From Pelosinus fermentans JBW45 (lineage in GTDB: Bacteria; Bacillota; Negativicutes; DSM-13327): DNA of 64,000 bases. The position numbers and the translations under genes were made by a program. Where the stretch lies: contig NZ_CP010978.1 in NCBI RefSeq assembly GCF_000271665.2, positions 2,448,501 through 2,512,500 on the forward strand. Reading direction: 5' to 3'. Shown here one piece after another: positions 34,972 through 41,766 of the stretch. Positions within the stretch are counted from its first letter, which is position 1; each line of letters opens with the position of its first letter. A model generated the notes under the pieces. That model was not told the DNA's origin and made no database searches. It saw only the letters and a program-made list of their open reading frames with translations.

Positions 34972-35169
34972 ACAACGCTGGAAATTGGAGAGAAAGATGG
35001 TTTAGAAATCTTTGTTGATAAAGATCGTATTATTCTTCAAAAATACCAACCGTCCTATGAGTGCCTATTTTGTGGTAGTTCTGAAGACGTTAGTGAATTT
35101 AAGGGGAAATCAATATGTAAGGGTTGCCTGGAGTCCATTACTCAAAAGAAGCATGGCGATGTTGCATGA
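34972..35169 (+). pseudogene. AbrB-like regulator, C-terminal fragment
   Basis: EVRTTLEIGEKDGLEIFVDK, DRIILQKYQPS and a zinc-knuckle end ECLFCGSSEDVSEF ... GKSICKGCLESI. This is the C-terminal part of a SpoVT/AbrB swapped-hairpin regulator of the AbrB type with CxxC...CxxC tail. The N-terminal part of the hairpin is missing. Its TGA overlaps the ATG of the next gene. Confidence 0.7.
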
Positions 35170-35789
35170 GCGAAAGATGCGGACGTTGCAATCGGGTACT
35201 AAGAGACGTCAAACAGTGGTCTGAAAATTGCAATGTCCTGCCCAAGCATATGACAGAATGTCTCATAGCTGAAATTAAGCGTCCAAGCCGCTTTTCACGA
35301 AGCATTTGTGCCAAGTTCGTAGATGATGAATTCGTGGCAATTGATATGCAGGAAGTTTTCGCCATGCATGTGTCTGGTCTGGCAGATATTGAATGGGCGA
35401 AGCCGATACAGGTGCAAACTCAAAGTACTTCCACCACCGACCAGGAGCGATATCGTATTGAATGCTCATGTGGCGCTGAGTATTTTGCTAATATGTATAA
35501 TGGCTTTCCAGGTGGCCGAACGAAAGGACGTTGTCGCGAGTGTCAAAGTACAGTATTTGCTGATCGGCAAGTGGACGAGATTCCTGATCCGAGTGATGGC
35601 GCAGAAGCAACATTGCTGACGAATCGGTATTTTGTGATTCGAGAACCATACCAAGCGCGTGAAGAAAATGCGCCAGTGAGCAGGCCTATCATCCCGAAAT
35701 CGAGGGAATTAAACGTGGTACCACCTGATCTAAGAAATATCAAGAATATTGGCCGTGATTATGAAGATCCATGCCGGCTATTGGGGTAG
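35166..35789 (+). CDS. phage zinc-ribbon protein, intact copy (cassette E)
   Basis: 207 residues. It opens with a CxxC knuckle (MSERCGRCNRVLRDVKQW), then TECLIAEIKRPSRFSRSI, AKFVDDEFVAIDMQEVFA and SGLADIEWAKP. A zinc ribbon spans IECSCGAEYFANMYNGFPG and GRCRECQSTVFADRQVDEI, and the tail is DLRNIKNIGRDYEDPCR. Two Cys clusters suggest nucleic-acid binding. No named family is recognised. Fragments lie at 8688, 13822 and 18681, which makes it the marker gene of the repeated cassette. Its start overlaps the AbrB stop (ATGA), so translation may be coupled. Confidence 0.65.
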   Translation: MSERCGRCNRVLRDVKQWSENCNVLPKHMTECLIAEIKRPSRFSRSICAKFVDDEFVAIDMQEVFAMHVSGLADIEWAKPIQVQTQSTSTTDQERYRIECSCGAEYFANMYNGFPGGRTKGRCRECQSTVFADRQVDEIPDPSDGAEATLLTNRYFVIREPYQAREENAPVSRPIIPKSRELNVVPPDLRNIKNIGRDYEDPCRLLG

Positions 35790-35793
35790 GAAA

Positions 35794-36012
35794 ATGAAAA
35801 TACAACGTACAGAAGCAGAATATGCAATATTTAGTAGTCTGATAGGGTGGATGGCCAAGGGGCGAAGATAGCCCCTCATGCCAATAGCGAGAGGATTGTC
35901 CTGGGAGCGCTAGACGTTGTTAGGGGCGGGAATAGTACTAGTGGAGTATCATTGCAAGGGTGGGTTGAAACAAAGAGCCTTAGAGGGCCACAGAGAAAGA
36001 GAGGGCTTTAAA
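35794..36012 (+). pseudogene. small phage protein, frameshifted (cassette E)
   Basis: MKIQRTEAEYAIFSSLIGWM, then in another frame HANSERIVLGALDVVRGGNS and TSGVSLQGWVETKSLRG. Breaks where the 14021 copy breaks (after GG-CAAGG). The function is unknown. Confidence 0.45.
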
Positions 36013-36156
36013 ATGAAACAGTTTATTGTGGTGTTGGTCTTAGTTGCAATGCAATATACAGTAAACCCTGGTGACACGCTGCAGTCAATTGCTGAGCAGT
36101 ACTGCCAGGGGGATGTGTGGGTAGGGTTGGATATTATTATTAATCGGTGGGAGTAA
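36013..36156 (+). pseudogene. LysM peptide with internal deletion (cassette E)
   Basis: MKQFIVVLVLVAMQYTVNPG, DTLQSIAEQYCQGDVWVGLD. The frame is open for 47 codons, but the second half of the LysM fold is deleted between two GTGATG repeats, joining CQGD to VWVGL. Glycan binding is unlikely. Confidence 0.6.
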
Positions 36157-36198
36157 TTTAAAAATGGCTGCTCAAAAGAACAGTCATAAGAAGAGTGA

Positions 36199-36843
36199 TC
36201 ATTGATCATTATCTGGCTTATCATTATTGCCAATCAGTGGTTTGATTGCTACTGGTAGTGGAAAAACGTTCACATGTTTTGAAGCAACCTGGCTTTGTTC
36301 TATGCTAGTAAACCAGTAGAGAAGCCCTCTGGCCACAGTTCCAACTAAGAAGAAAAGCAAAAAGTGAAAGAACCAGTTCCATTTATATAGTTGGAAAATA
36401 CCTAGTAGAGAATATAAAGGCAAGATACCAAAAACTATAACCGCACAACCGATACCATTCCATAGAAAGAAATTTTTCCATGAAGAAGTATATTGGAATA
36501 CTAACATATACATTATTGGTCCCATAGTAAGACCTACTATGAATAAGGGCGGTTGAAATGGGAAGAGTCTGATTTTAAAACTCCATAATCCCAAAAAACC
36601 GATAAGAGTAGTATCTATTACAGTAAAAGCTACGGCGCAGAGTGAGCCTAACAACAGTAGGTCTTTTATTCTTCGTTTATCAACTAATTTAAACCATATA
36701 CCATAGGTAACGATAAGTGCACCAACCGTAACGAGCCAACCAAAAGAAAAAAGTTCCTTAGAAATCCAATGTTGGTAAGATACGCTCGCCGACAGTCTTC
36801 CAATTTCATAAATATCATAAGGCATATAAATCAACCCCATCAA
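36199..36843 (-). CDS. CBO0543-family membrane protein (cassette E, full length)
   Basis: About 208-214 residues; the start may be the ATG at 36825 (MPYDIYEIGRLSAS) or 36843. Six hydrophobic spans include WLVTVGALIVTYGIWFKLVD, FIVGLTMGPIMYMLVFQY and FFLVGTVARGLLYWFTSI. No catalytic motif is visible. The family is typical of sporulating Firmicutes. It is transcribed away from the ASCH gene, with which it shares the upstream region, as in cassette A. Confidence 0.72.
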   Translation of the reverse strand: MMGLIYMPYDIYEIGRLSASVSYQHWISKELFSFGWLVTVGALIVTYGIWFKLVDKRRIKDLLLLGSLCAVAFTVIDTTLIGFLGLWSFKIRLFPFQPPLFIVGLTMGPIMYMLVFQYTSSWKNFFLWNGIGCAVIVFGILPLYSLLGIFQLYKWNWFFHFLLFFLVGTVARGLLYWFTSIEQSQVASKHVNVFPLPVAIKPLIGNNDKPDNDQ

Positions 36844-36908
36844 AATTACTTATGTTTAAGTGTTGGTATATTTTACGATTACTATACATCAGAAAGAAGG
36901 CTGACATA

Positions 36909-37175
36909 ATGAAAGCAATAACCATCTTGCAACCGTGGGCAAGCCTAATGGCTGCGGTGCTAAAAAGATAGAAACCAGATCATGGGCAACTCAGAGGACG
37001 GGTTTCGCTCAAGATCGGTACTGAAAAGCGAGTGGTTGCTGTTTTGGAAAACGAAACGAAAGTAATGGGCAATGAATATGAATTTGGTGATTTTACCCTA
37101 GGGCGTTATGCTTGGATACTCGCTAACGTTCAGCGGATTGATCCAGGGGAAACAGAGATTGTGGGAATGGGACGG
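36909..37175 (+). pseudogene. ASCH-domain protein, decayed (cassette E)
   Basis: MKAITILQPWASLM then a frameshift and stop. RTRSWATQ and GRVSLKIGTEKRVVAVLENE-like remnants follow in other frames, with the middle of the fold deleted. Confidence 0.65.
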
Positions 37176-37183
37176 TGAATTAA

Positions 37184-37351
37184 ATGAGAAAGAAATGGTG
37201 TATTAATTGTAAGCACGTAGGTGAGTCGATAAGTAGTGGATGCGAAAGATTAGAAGAATGTGGACCTAAAGTTAAGTATTGGGAAAAAAAGATAATAAAT
37301 CCAGTAGAGTGCAGCCTCAAAATGGGAGGATCAACATCTTCAAGGAGATAA
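37184..37351 (+). CDS. small Cys-containing phage protein
   Basis: 55 residues: MRKKWCINCKHVGESISSGC, ERLEECGPKVKYWEKK and a divergent end. Four cysteines (CxxC, C, C) suggest a small metal site. There is no strong RBS. The paralogue scrap at 9.63 kb is joined to the ASCH start. The last 20 codons overlap the RBS of the next gene, so a frameshift may have altered the tail. Confidence 0.45.
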   Translation: MRKKWCINCKHVGESISSGCERLEECGPKVKYWEKKIINPVECSLKMGGSTSSRR

Positions 37352-37353
37352 GG

Positions 37354-37506
37354 ATGACATTAAGCAATGATCTTATACAGCAAATTAACAACTCTAAAGA
37401 CCAGCTAGATTCCCTCAAAATTGGGAATCTAGATTTTATCATACAAAACGGTGAAGTCACCCGAGTCGATATACGGCAGAGTATTCGTCCGGAGAAAAAA
37501 GAATAA
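37354..37506 (+). CDS. YezD/DUF2292-like small protein (intact copy)
   Basis: 50 residues: MTLSNDLIQQINNSKDQLDS, LKIGNLDFIIQNGEVTRVDI, ending RQSIRPEKKE. RBS AAGGAGATAAGG. The helix plus two-strand layout with V.I.Q.G.V..I fits the DUF2292/YezD family (tentative). The copies at 21105 and 30244 are broken. Confidence 0.6.
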   Translation: MTLSNDLIQQINNSKDQLDSLKIGNLDFIIQNGEVTRVDIRQSIRPEKKE

Positions 37507-37527
37507 TTGGCTGACCGACGAACGGAA

Positions 37528-37572
37528 GCCGACACTACCTGGGATTACTAGGAGTGTCGGCATTTTATATTT
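37528..37572 (+). terminator. intrinsic terminator after the YezD-like gene
   Basis: GCCGACACT and AGTGTCGGC form the stem, followed by ATTTTATATTT. The same hairpin follows the copies at 21.3 and 30.35 kb. Confidence 0.7.
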
Positions 37573-37592
37573 AATTTGTGGGGGATGATGAC

Positions 37593-38118
37593 ATGGATAA
37601 GGAATTAATTATTAAACTAGCAGCTGAAGCGGCCGTAATGCAACAATGAGTTATCTTGCACAGCAAAGTCAGAAAGAAAAGAACACGTCATGATAAAAGA
37701 TTGAGGAATACGAAGTTATTGCTGGATAATTACAGCTTATTGCAAGATCATTGCGCGAATGCAGTTTATGACAAGCATCAAATCATTGAGGCTAATAATG
37801 TCGTTGACGTGCTTGATTCAATTGAAAACTACGATAAAGACATGTATATTGAGTCAATCAAGAAAAGCACTATAAGAACAAAGATTATATTAAGCCATAT
37901 TGACGAAATGCTTGAGCTATATAAAGCCTATTGTGAAAAGTCAAAGAGAGAAGAAAATAATAGGCGCTATCGTATTTGAAGAGATTTTTATTTTGATGAT
38001 TATAGCATTTTAGATATTGTTAAGCGTGAAAAAATTGACGAGAGGACATATTATCGTGACATGAAAGACACACGTGAAAAGCTTAGCGCCTTGATTTTCG
38101 GGATTGATGGGCTTCATA
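37593..38118 (+). pseudogene. ArpU/RinA-like regulator, decayed (cassette E)
   Basis: MDKELIIKLAAEAAV then a frameshift, HDKRLRNTKLLLDNYSLLQD, VVDVLDSIENYDKDMYIESI, and a TGA at about 37977. The HTH tail (ILDIVKREKIDERTYYRDMK) is readable after the stop. It diverges more from the 30405 copy than cassette A does. A CCGC/GCGG terminator lies at 38177-38208. Confidence 0.7.
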
Positions 38119-38279
38119 GATATGTCAGTTTGGCCGTGGTAATATGGTATTGTGAAGTAAATATAACGAACTCCAAACCGCTTACAAATGTAGGCGGTTC
38201 TTTTTTTGATCAAATATTTGGAGCCATTTCACTAAATTTACATATTATATATAGAATAATGTGAAAAAGAGGTGGAAAA

Positions 38280-38546
38280 ATGAATAGCTTTGAATCCGAT
38301 CATGATTGTAAGTGCCACATTGAGATACATCACCAATGTCCAAAATGTCATCATGAGTGTGAGAAAGATTGGCATAAATGCCCTAAGTGTGATCATAACT
38401 TTCATCATGACTGTGATTGGCATGATGAATGTGAGTGTCCTAAATGTCATAACAAATGTCACAATGATTGTCATAAGTGCCCTTGGTGTGATCACGATTT
38501 TCATCATGACTGTAAGTGTCATCAATGTAATAATGACTGCTGTTGA
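38280..38546 (+). CDS. Cys/His-rich repeat protein
   Basis: 88 residues with about 20 Cys and 20 His. Repeating units: CPKCHHECEKDWHKCPKCDH, NFHHDCDWHDECECPKCHNK and CHNDCHKCPWCDHDFHHDC. The CPxC-x-H and HHDC steps occur with near regular spacing, so the chain probably wraps several zinc or other metal ions. RBS GAGGTGG about 7 bases before the ATG; a GCGTCC/GGGCGC terminator follows at 38560-38583. No family is recognised. The shortened relative is at 21499. Confidence 0.65.
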   Translation: MNSFESDHDCKCHIEIHHQCPKCHHECEKDWHKCPKCDHNFHHDCDWHDECECPKCHNKCHNDCHKCPWCDHDFHHDCKCHQCNNDCC

Positions 38547-38597
38547 TATTATCGTTGTCAAGCGTCCTTTTAGGGCGCTTTTCTTATGCAAAAAAAA

Positions 38598-38625
38598 TAA
38601 CCACGTTTTGGTGGAAACGTGGTTG
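38598..38625 (-). terminator. terminator of the 39-residue gene (cassette E)
   Basis: AACCACGTTT and AAACGTGGTT; on the minus strand followed by ATTTTTTTTG. Convergent with the Cys/His-rich gene's terminator. Confidence 0.7.
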
Positions 38626-38660
38626 CAAGAGTATACGGTTTGGCGGGTTAGTTTTAAAAA

Positions 38661-38780
38661 TTAACAATCAGAGGAACAATCGTTATTATCGAAGCAGAAA
38701 AATAATAAGATGATAATTATAATAATAATGCAGCCGGAACCGCCGAAGCCATTACGACCGCCTCCAAAGCCAAAACCCAT
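38661..38780 (-). CDS. 39-residue Gly-rich/poly-Ile membrane peptide (cassette E)
   Basis: MGFGFGGGRNGFGGSGC, the Ile/Leu span, then FFCFDNNDCSSDC. Third intact copy, with a Leu-to-Phe and a Gly-to-Asp change relative to 11241. RBS AAAGGAGG retained. Confidence 0.7.
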   Translation of the reverse strand: MGFGFGGGRNGFGGSGCIIIIIIILLFFCFDNNDCSSDC

Positions 38781-39034
38781 AAGTATATCCTCCTTTATCG
38801 CCAATTAATATATTGTATGATAGTTAAATAGAGAGGTGAGTATCATGAAAAGATAAACGGTCGTCGGATAAAATATAGATTGGTAGCTGTTGCTAATTTT
38901 ACGTAAAAATAACCTTTGGAATACCTTTGGATACCTTTGAGTACCTTTGGAAAAGAATATTTCTTGAATTTATAATAAACCTTAGTTCAGCCTGCATTGC
39001 GGGCCTTTTTTTATATGAAAAATGAGGTGATACA

Positions 39035-39220
39035 GTGAAATGCTATACAGATTGTGCATACAATCAAGGCCATGAATGCACGCGAGATACAACTCATTTG
39101 ATACAGGCTAAATGTAAAGATAAGACTGTTTTGAGATGTGATACGAAAAAGTTTAATACAGATAAAGAATCAAAGAAGATAGCAAGTATACATTCAACCC
39201 CCTTGACTTTAAAGGCGTAG
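39035..39220 (+). CDS. Cys-rich 61-residue protein (intact copy)
   Basis: From a GTG with GAGGTGAT 5 bases upstream: KCYTDCAYNQGHECTRDTTH, LIQAKCKDKTVLRCDTKKFN and a Lys/Ser tail. The six cysteines, including CxxxC and CAYNxxxxC, resemble DUF1540-type small metal-binding proteins. Other copies are at 16296 (altered tail), 11514, 22073 and 31712 (broken). The gene following it in every cassette is the 45-residue MDRRVKDLM protein. Confidence 0.62.
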   Translation: MKCYTDCAYNQGHECTRDTTHLIQAKCKDKTVLRCDTKKFNTDKESKKIASIHSTPLTLKA

Positions 39221-39265
39221 TAAGTGATTAATGTAACAACGCTAAACGAAAAGGGGATAAAGCAG

Positions 39266-39391
39266 ATGGATAGAAGAGTTAAAGATTTAATGGGACATAT
39301 GATGTATGGCATTTTCGATAGTATCAATAATGCTGATATTATAACTAAAGATGGCGGCTTTATTGTGAAGCTTTCCGATGGAAGTGAATAT
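39266..39391 (+). pseudogene. 45-residue phage protein, fused to tail-fibre gene (cassette E)
   Basis: MDRRVKDLMGHMMYGIFDSI, NNADIITKDGGFIVKLSDGS, EY, then the sequence changes into tail-fibre DNA out of frame, so the frame continues for 70 meaningless codons. RBS AAAGGGG. Confidence 0.6.
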
Positions 39392-39873
39392 CAAATGCTT
39401 CAACCTCTACAACCTATGGAGTATCAAGTGCAAGTAACTATGGTCATTCAATGGCATCTAGTGCCACACCTTTGGTTAATGGTACTGCAACCGCTGGTGC
39501 AGATAATGGTAAATTTGCTCGTGAAGGGCATATACACCCCACAGACACCACACGCGCTGCACTTGCCTCTCCCACATTTACGGGAATTCCGGCAGCTCCA
39601 ACTGCTACAGTAGGCACTAACACGACGCAAATTGCGACAACGGCATTTGTACAGGCAAACAAAGGTGCTGGTACAAATGTGTGGTTATCAAGCGAATATA
39701 CATACACCTCTAACACTCCATTAATAGTTAGCCATGGTTTGACATTAACACCGCTTAATTGCAGAGTTGGATTAGTTGTTGCAATACCAGATTTTAATGA
39801 TCGTAAAAAAGCTTTACAATCTTATTTTGACAAGCTAAACGATATTCTTGTATTACCAAAATTATCGGCATAG
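39389..39873 (+). pseudogene. phage tail-fibre protein, C-terminal fragment
   Basis: NASTSTTYGVSSASNYGHSM, FAREGHIHPTDTTRAALASP, TFTGIPAAPTATVGTNTTQI and ATTAFVQ are textbook tail-fibre repeats. The receptor-binding end (YTSNTPLIVSHGLTLTPLNC) follows. The last 30 residues (DFNDRKKALQSYFDKL) look like they come from another gene joined by deletion. The N-terminal baseplate-attachment part is absent. An internal ATG at 39451 is not a natural start. Confidence 0.75.
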
Positions 39874-39885
39874 GAGGCATTAAAC

Positions 39886-40449
39886 ATGATTAATCTAAAT
39901 ACTGCCAAAACATTTATCTCAAACAACTGGAAATATCTTTTAGGGTTAGCAGTATTGCTGACTCTCTTTTATTTGGGTACTGCTGAGTACAAAGAGTGGA
40001 AACAACATATCATTGATCAAACTCAAAAAGCTAATACTCAAACTGTTGTTACATTACCACCGCAAGTTATAAACACCAAAACAGAAACGATCAGAGAGGT
40101 TGCCGTGCAAGCACCTAGCCAGGAAGGAGCTATCCTGCAATTTGTTGAGCGTCAAGGTAAGGTTATTGCTATAGTGCATGGTCAAGAAGTTGAAGTTCCG
40201 AACGTATCCGGACAGCCTGATGTTATAATTGGCGAAAATGGGGAGCTTAGATTTTCAACGACATCCACCACTAAAATAGATGTAACCGATATGGCGAATG
40301 CCCAGGCGCGGTTGATCGCGAATCAGGAATTAGAAAAACAGGCTTTAGTACATAAAAAGGAGCTAGATAAAGAAAAATCCTCCCGCAAGAAGGAACGTAT
40401 TGGATGGATAATTGGGACTGCTGTAGGAGGATATTTGCTCACACGTTAA
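39886..40449 (+). CDS. phage membrane protein with coiled coil
   Basis: 187 residues, RBS AGGAGG 8 bases upstream. It has an N-terminal membrane span (WKYLLGLAVLLTLFYLGTAE), a soluble middle (PPQVINTKTETIREVAVQAP, QFVERQGKVIAIVHGQEVEV), a charged helix (ELEKQALVHKKELDKEKSSR) and a second C-terminal span (GWIIGTAVGGYLL). The layout resembles phage spanin or virion-tail chaperone types, but no family is recognised. It is followed by a terminator. It is the last gene of the phage-like stretch. Confidence 0.65.
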   Translation: MINLNTAKTFISNNWKYLLGLAVLLTLFYLGTAEYKEWKQHIIDQTQKANTQTVVTLPPQVINTKTETIREVAVQAPSQEGAILQFVERQGKVIAIVHGQEVEVPNVSGQPDVIIGENGELRFSTTSTTKIDVTDMANAQARLIANQELEKQALVHKKELDKEKSSRKKERIGWIIGTAVGGYLLTR

Positions 40450-40463
40450 TAAGTATGCACAAA

Positions 40464-40504
40464 AAATGCCGCGTACTCTTATGAGTTTGGCGGCATTTTT
40501 TCTT
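40464..40504 (+). terminator. intrinsic terminator
   Basis: AAATGCCGC and GCGGCATTT with a long loop, followed by TTTTCTTT. Confidence 0.8.
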
Positions 40505-40662
40505 TACGTAAACATTTTAGTATAATATCAGCTATATTTAGATTTATTTTGACTAAATAAAAAGGGTTATTCCCATTTATTGGAGAAACAATGAATTAAA
40601 TGGAGTATATTGTATTTAAAGTAAGATTATAACAGATTATTAATAAAAGGAGGAAAACGATA

Positions 40663-41682
40663 TTGCAGAAAAAAGCATTTATTTTAGTGGTAGTATGTTT
40701 GTTACTTATCTCAATAATAATAGGAGGTTGTACCGTTATGGAGCCCAAAGCGGTAACGACAACTAACAAATATCCGGAGAAACCCATTACCATAATCGTA
40801 CCTTTTAGCGCTGGGGGTTCTCTGGATCTGATAGCTCGGGCACTAGAAAAGACAGCCATCCAGCATTTGGGCCAACCACTGATTGTTGTTAACAAGCCTG
40901 GAGGAGCAGGAACCTTAGCCTGGAATGAACTGGCTGGGACTACACCGGATGGCTATACCATTGGTATTACCGGAGTTGAAATCATATTACATCCAATGTA
41001 CAGCCTGACTAAATACAATTATCCCACCGCATTAGAGCCGCTTGCACAAGTTTCGTCGTCACCATTTATAATGGTAGTTCAAGCTAATCAGCCTTGGCAA
41101 AATGTTGACGATTTAGTAAAGGATGCTCGCCAGCATCCAGGCCAATTTAAATTTGGTAACAGTGGTGTAGGTTCGTTGCCGCATTTGCTTAGCGAAATGT
41201 TCGCACAATCGACTGGCATTACTCTTCAGCCTGTTCCTTTTCAAGGTGGATCAGAATCGTTGAGATCTTTACTGGGGGGGCATGTTCAGGCTATTTTTAC
41301 GAGTACGGCAATAGTCAGAGAGCATCTGAAAAATGGCACGCTAAGAGCGTTGGCAGTGACTGGAGAACAGCGGTTAGCTGATCCTGCTTTTGCGAATGTG
41401 CCAACATTTAAAGAGCTAGGGAAAGATATTGTATTTAGTTATTGGATAGGCGTGGCAGCTCCTAAGGAAATGCCTCTTGAGGTAAAAGATAAGCTAGCTA
41501 ATGGTTTAAAAGCTATCATTGCTGAGCCGGAATTCCAAAAAAATGTAGAGAATAATGGACTGCAATTTGAATATTTGAATCCCGAAGAATCCCAAGCAAA
41601 ATGGCTGTACGATAACCAAACATTATCTAAAACAGTACGAGAAACTGGTATTTTAGAGCGAATTAAGGAGCAAAAAAAATAA
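40663..41682 (+). CDS. tripartite tricarboxylate transporter substrate-binding lipoprotein (TctC/Bug family)
   Basis: 339 residues from a TTG start with AAAGGAGG 8 bases upstream. It is a lipoprotein: hydrophobic core then IIGGC lipobox at Cys 23. Bug-family landmarks are KPITIIVPFSAGGSLDLIAR, VVNKPGGAGTLAWNELAGTT, FKFGNSGVGSLPHLLSEMF and GRE-like TGEQRLADPAFANVPTF. It binds a carboxylate outside the membrane and delivers it to TctAB-type permeases, but no tctA or tctB is in the window. It is an orphan receptor. An IS4 element lies just downstream. Confidence 0.9.
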   Translation: MQKKAFILVVVCLLLISIIIGGCTVMEPKAVTTTNKYPEKPITIIVPFSAGGSLDLIARALEKTAIQHLGQPLIVVNKPGGAGTLAWNELAGTTPDGYTIGITGVEIILHPMYSLTKYNYPTALEPLAQVSSSPFIMVVQANQPWQNVDDLVKDARQHPGQFKFGNSGVGSLPHLLSEMFAQSTGITLQPVPFQGGSESLRSLLGGHVQAIFTSTAIVREHLKNGTLRALAVTGEQRLADPAFANVPTFKELGKDIVFSYWIGVAAPKEMPLEVKDKLANGLKAIIAEPEFQKNVENNGLQFEYLNPEESQAKWLYDNQTLSKTVRETGILERIKEQKK

Positions 41683-41766
41683 CTTAGAAAAAAGGTACCG
41701 TCTTGCTTTTTGATATGCTCCCCTTGCAATAGACAGTTTTATTATTTCAACTGTCTATTGCAAGGG

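Noticed and set aside
38238-38591. 117-codon minus-strand frame rich in Met, Thr and Ile
   Set aside because: It is the exact antisense of the Cys/His-rich gene; His and Cys codons read backwards give Met/Thr/Ile repeats.
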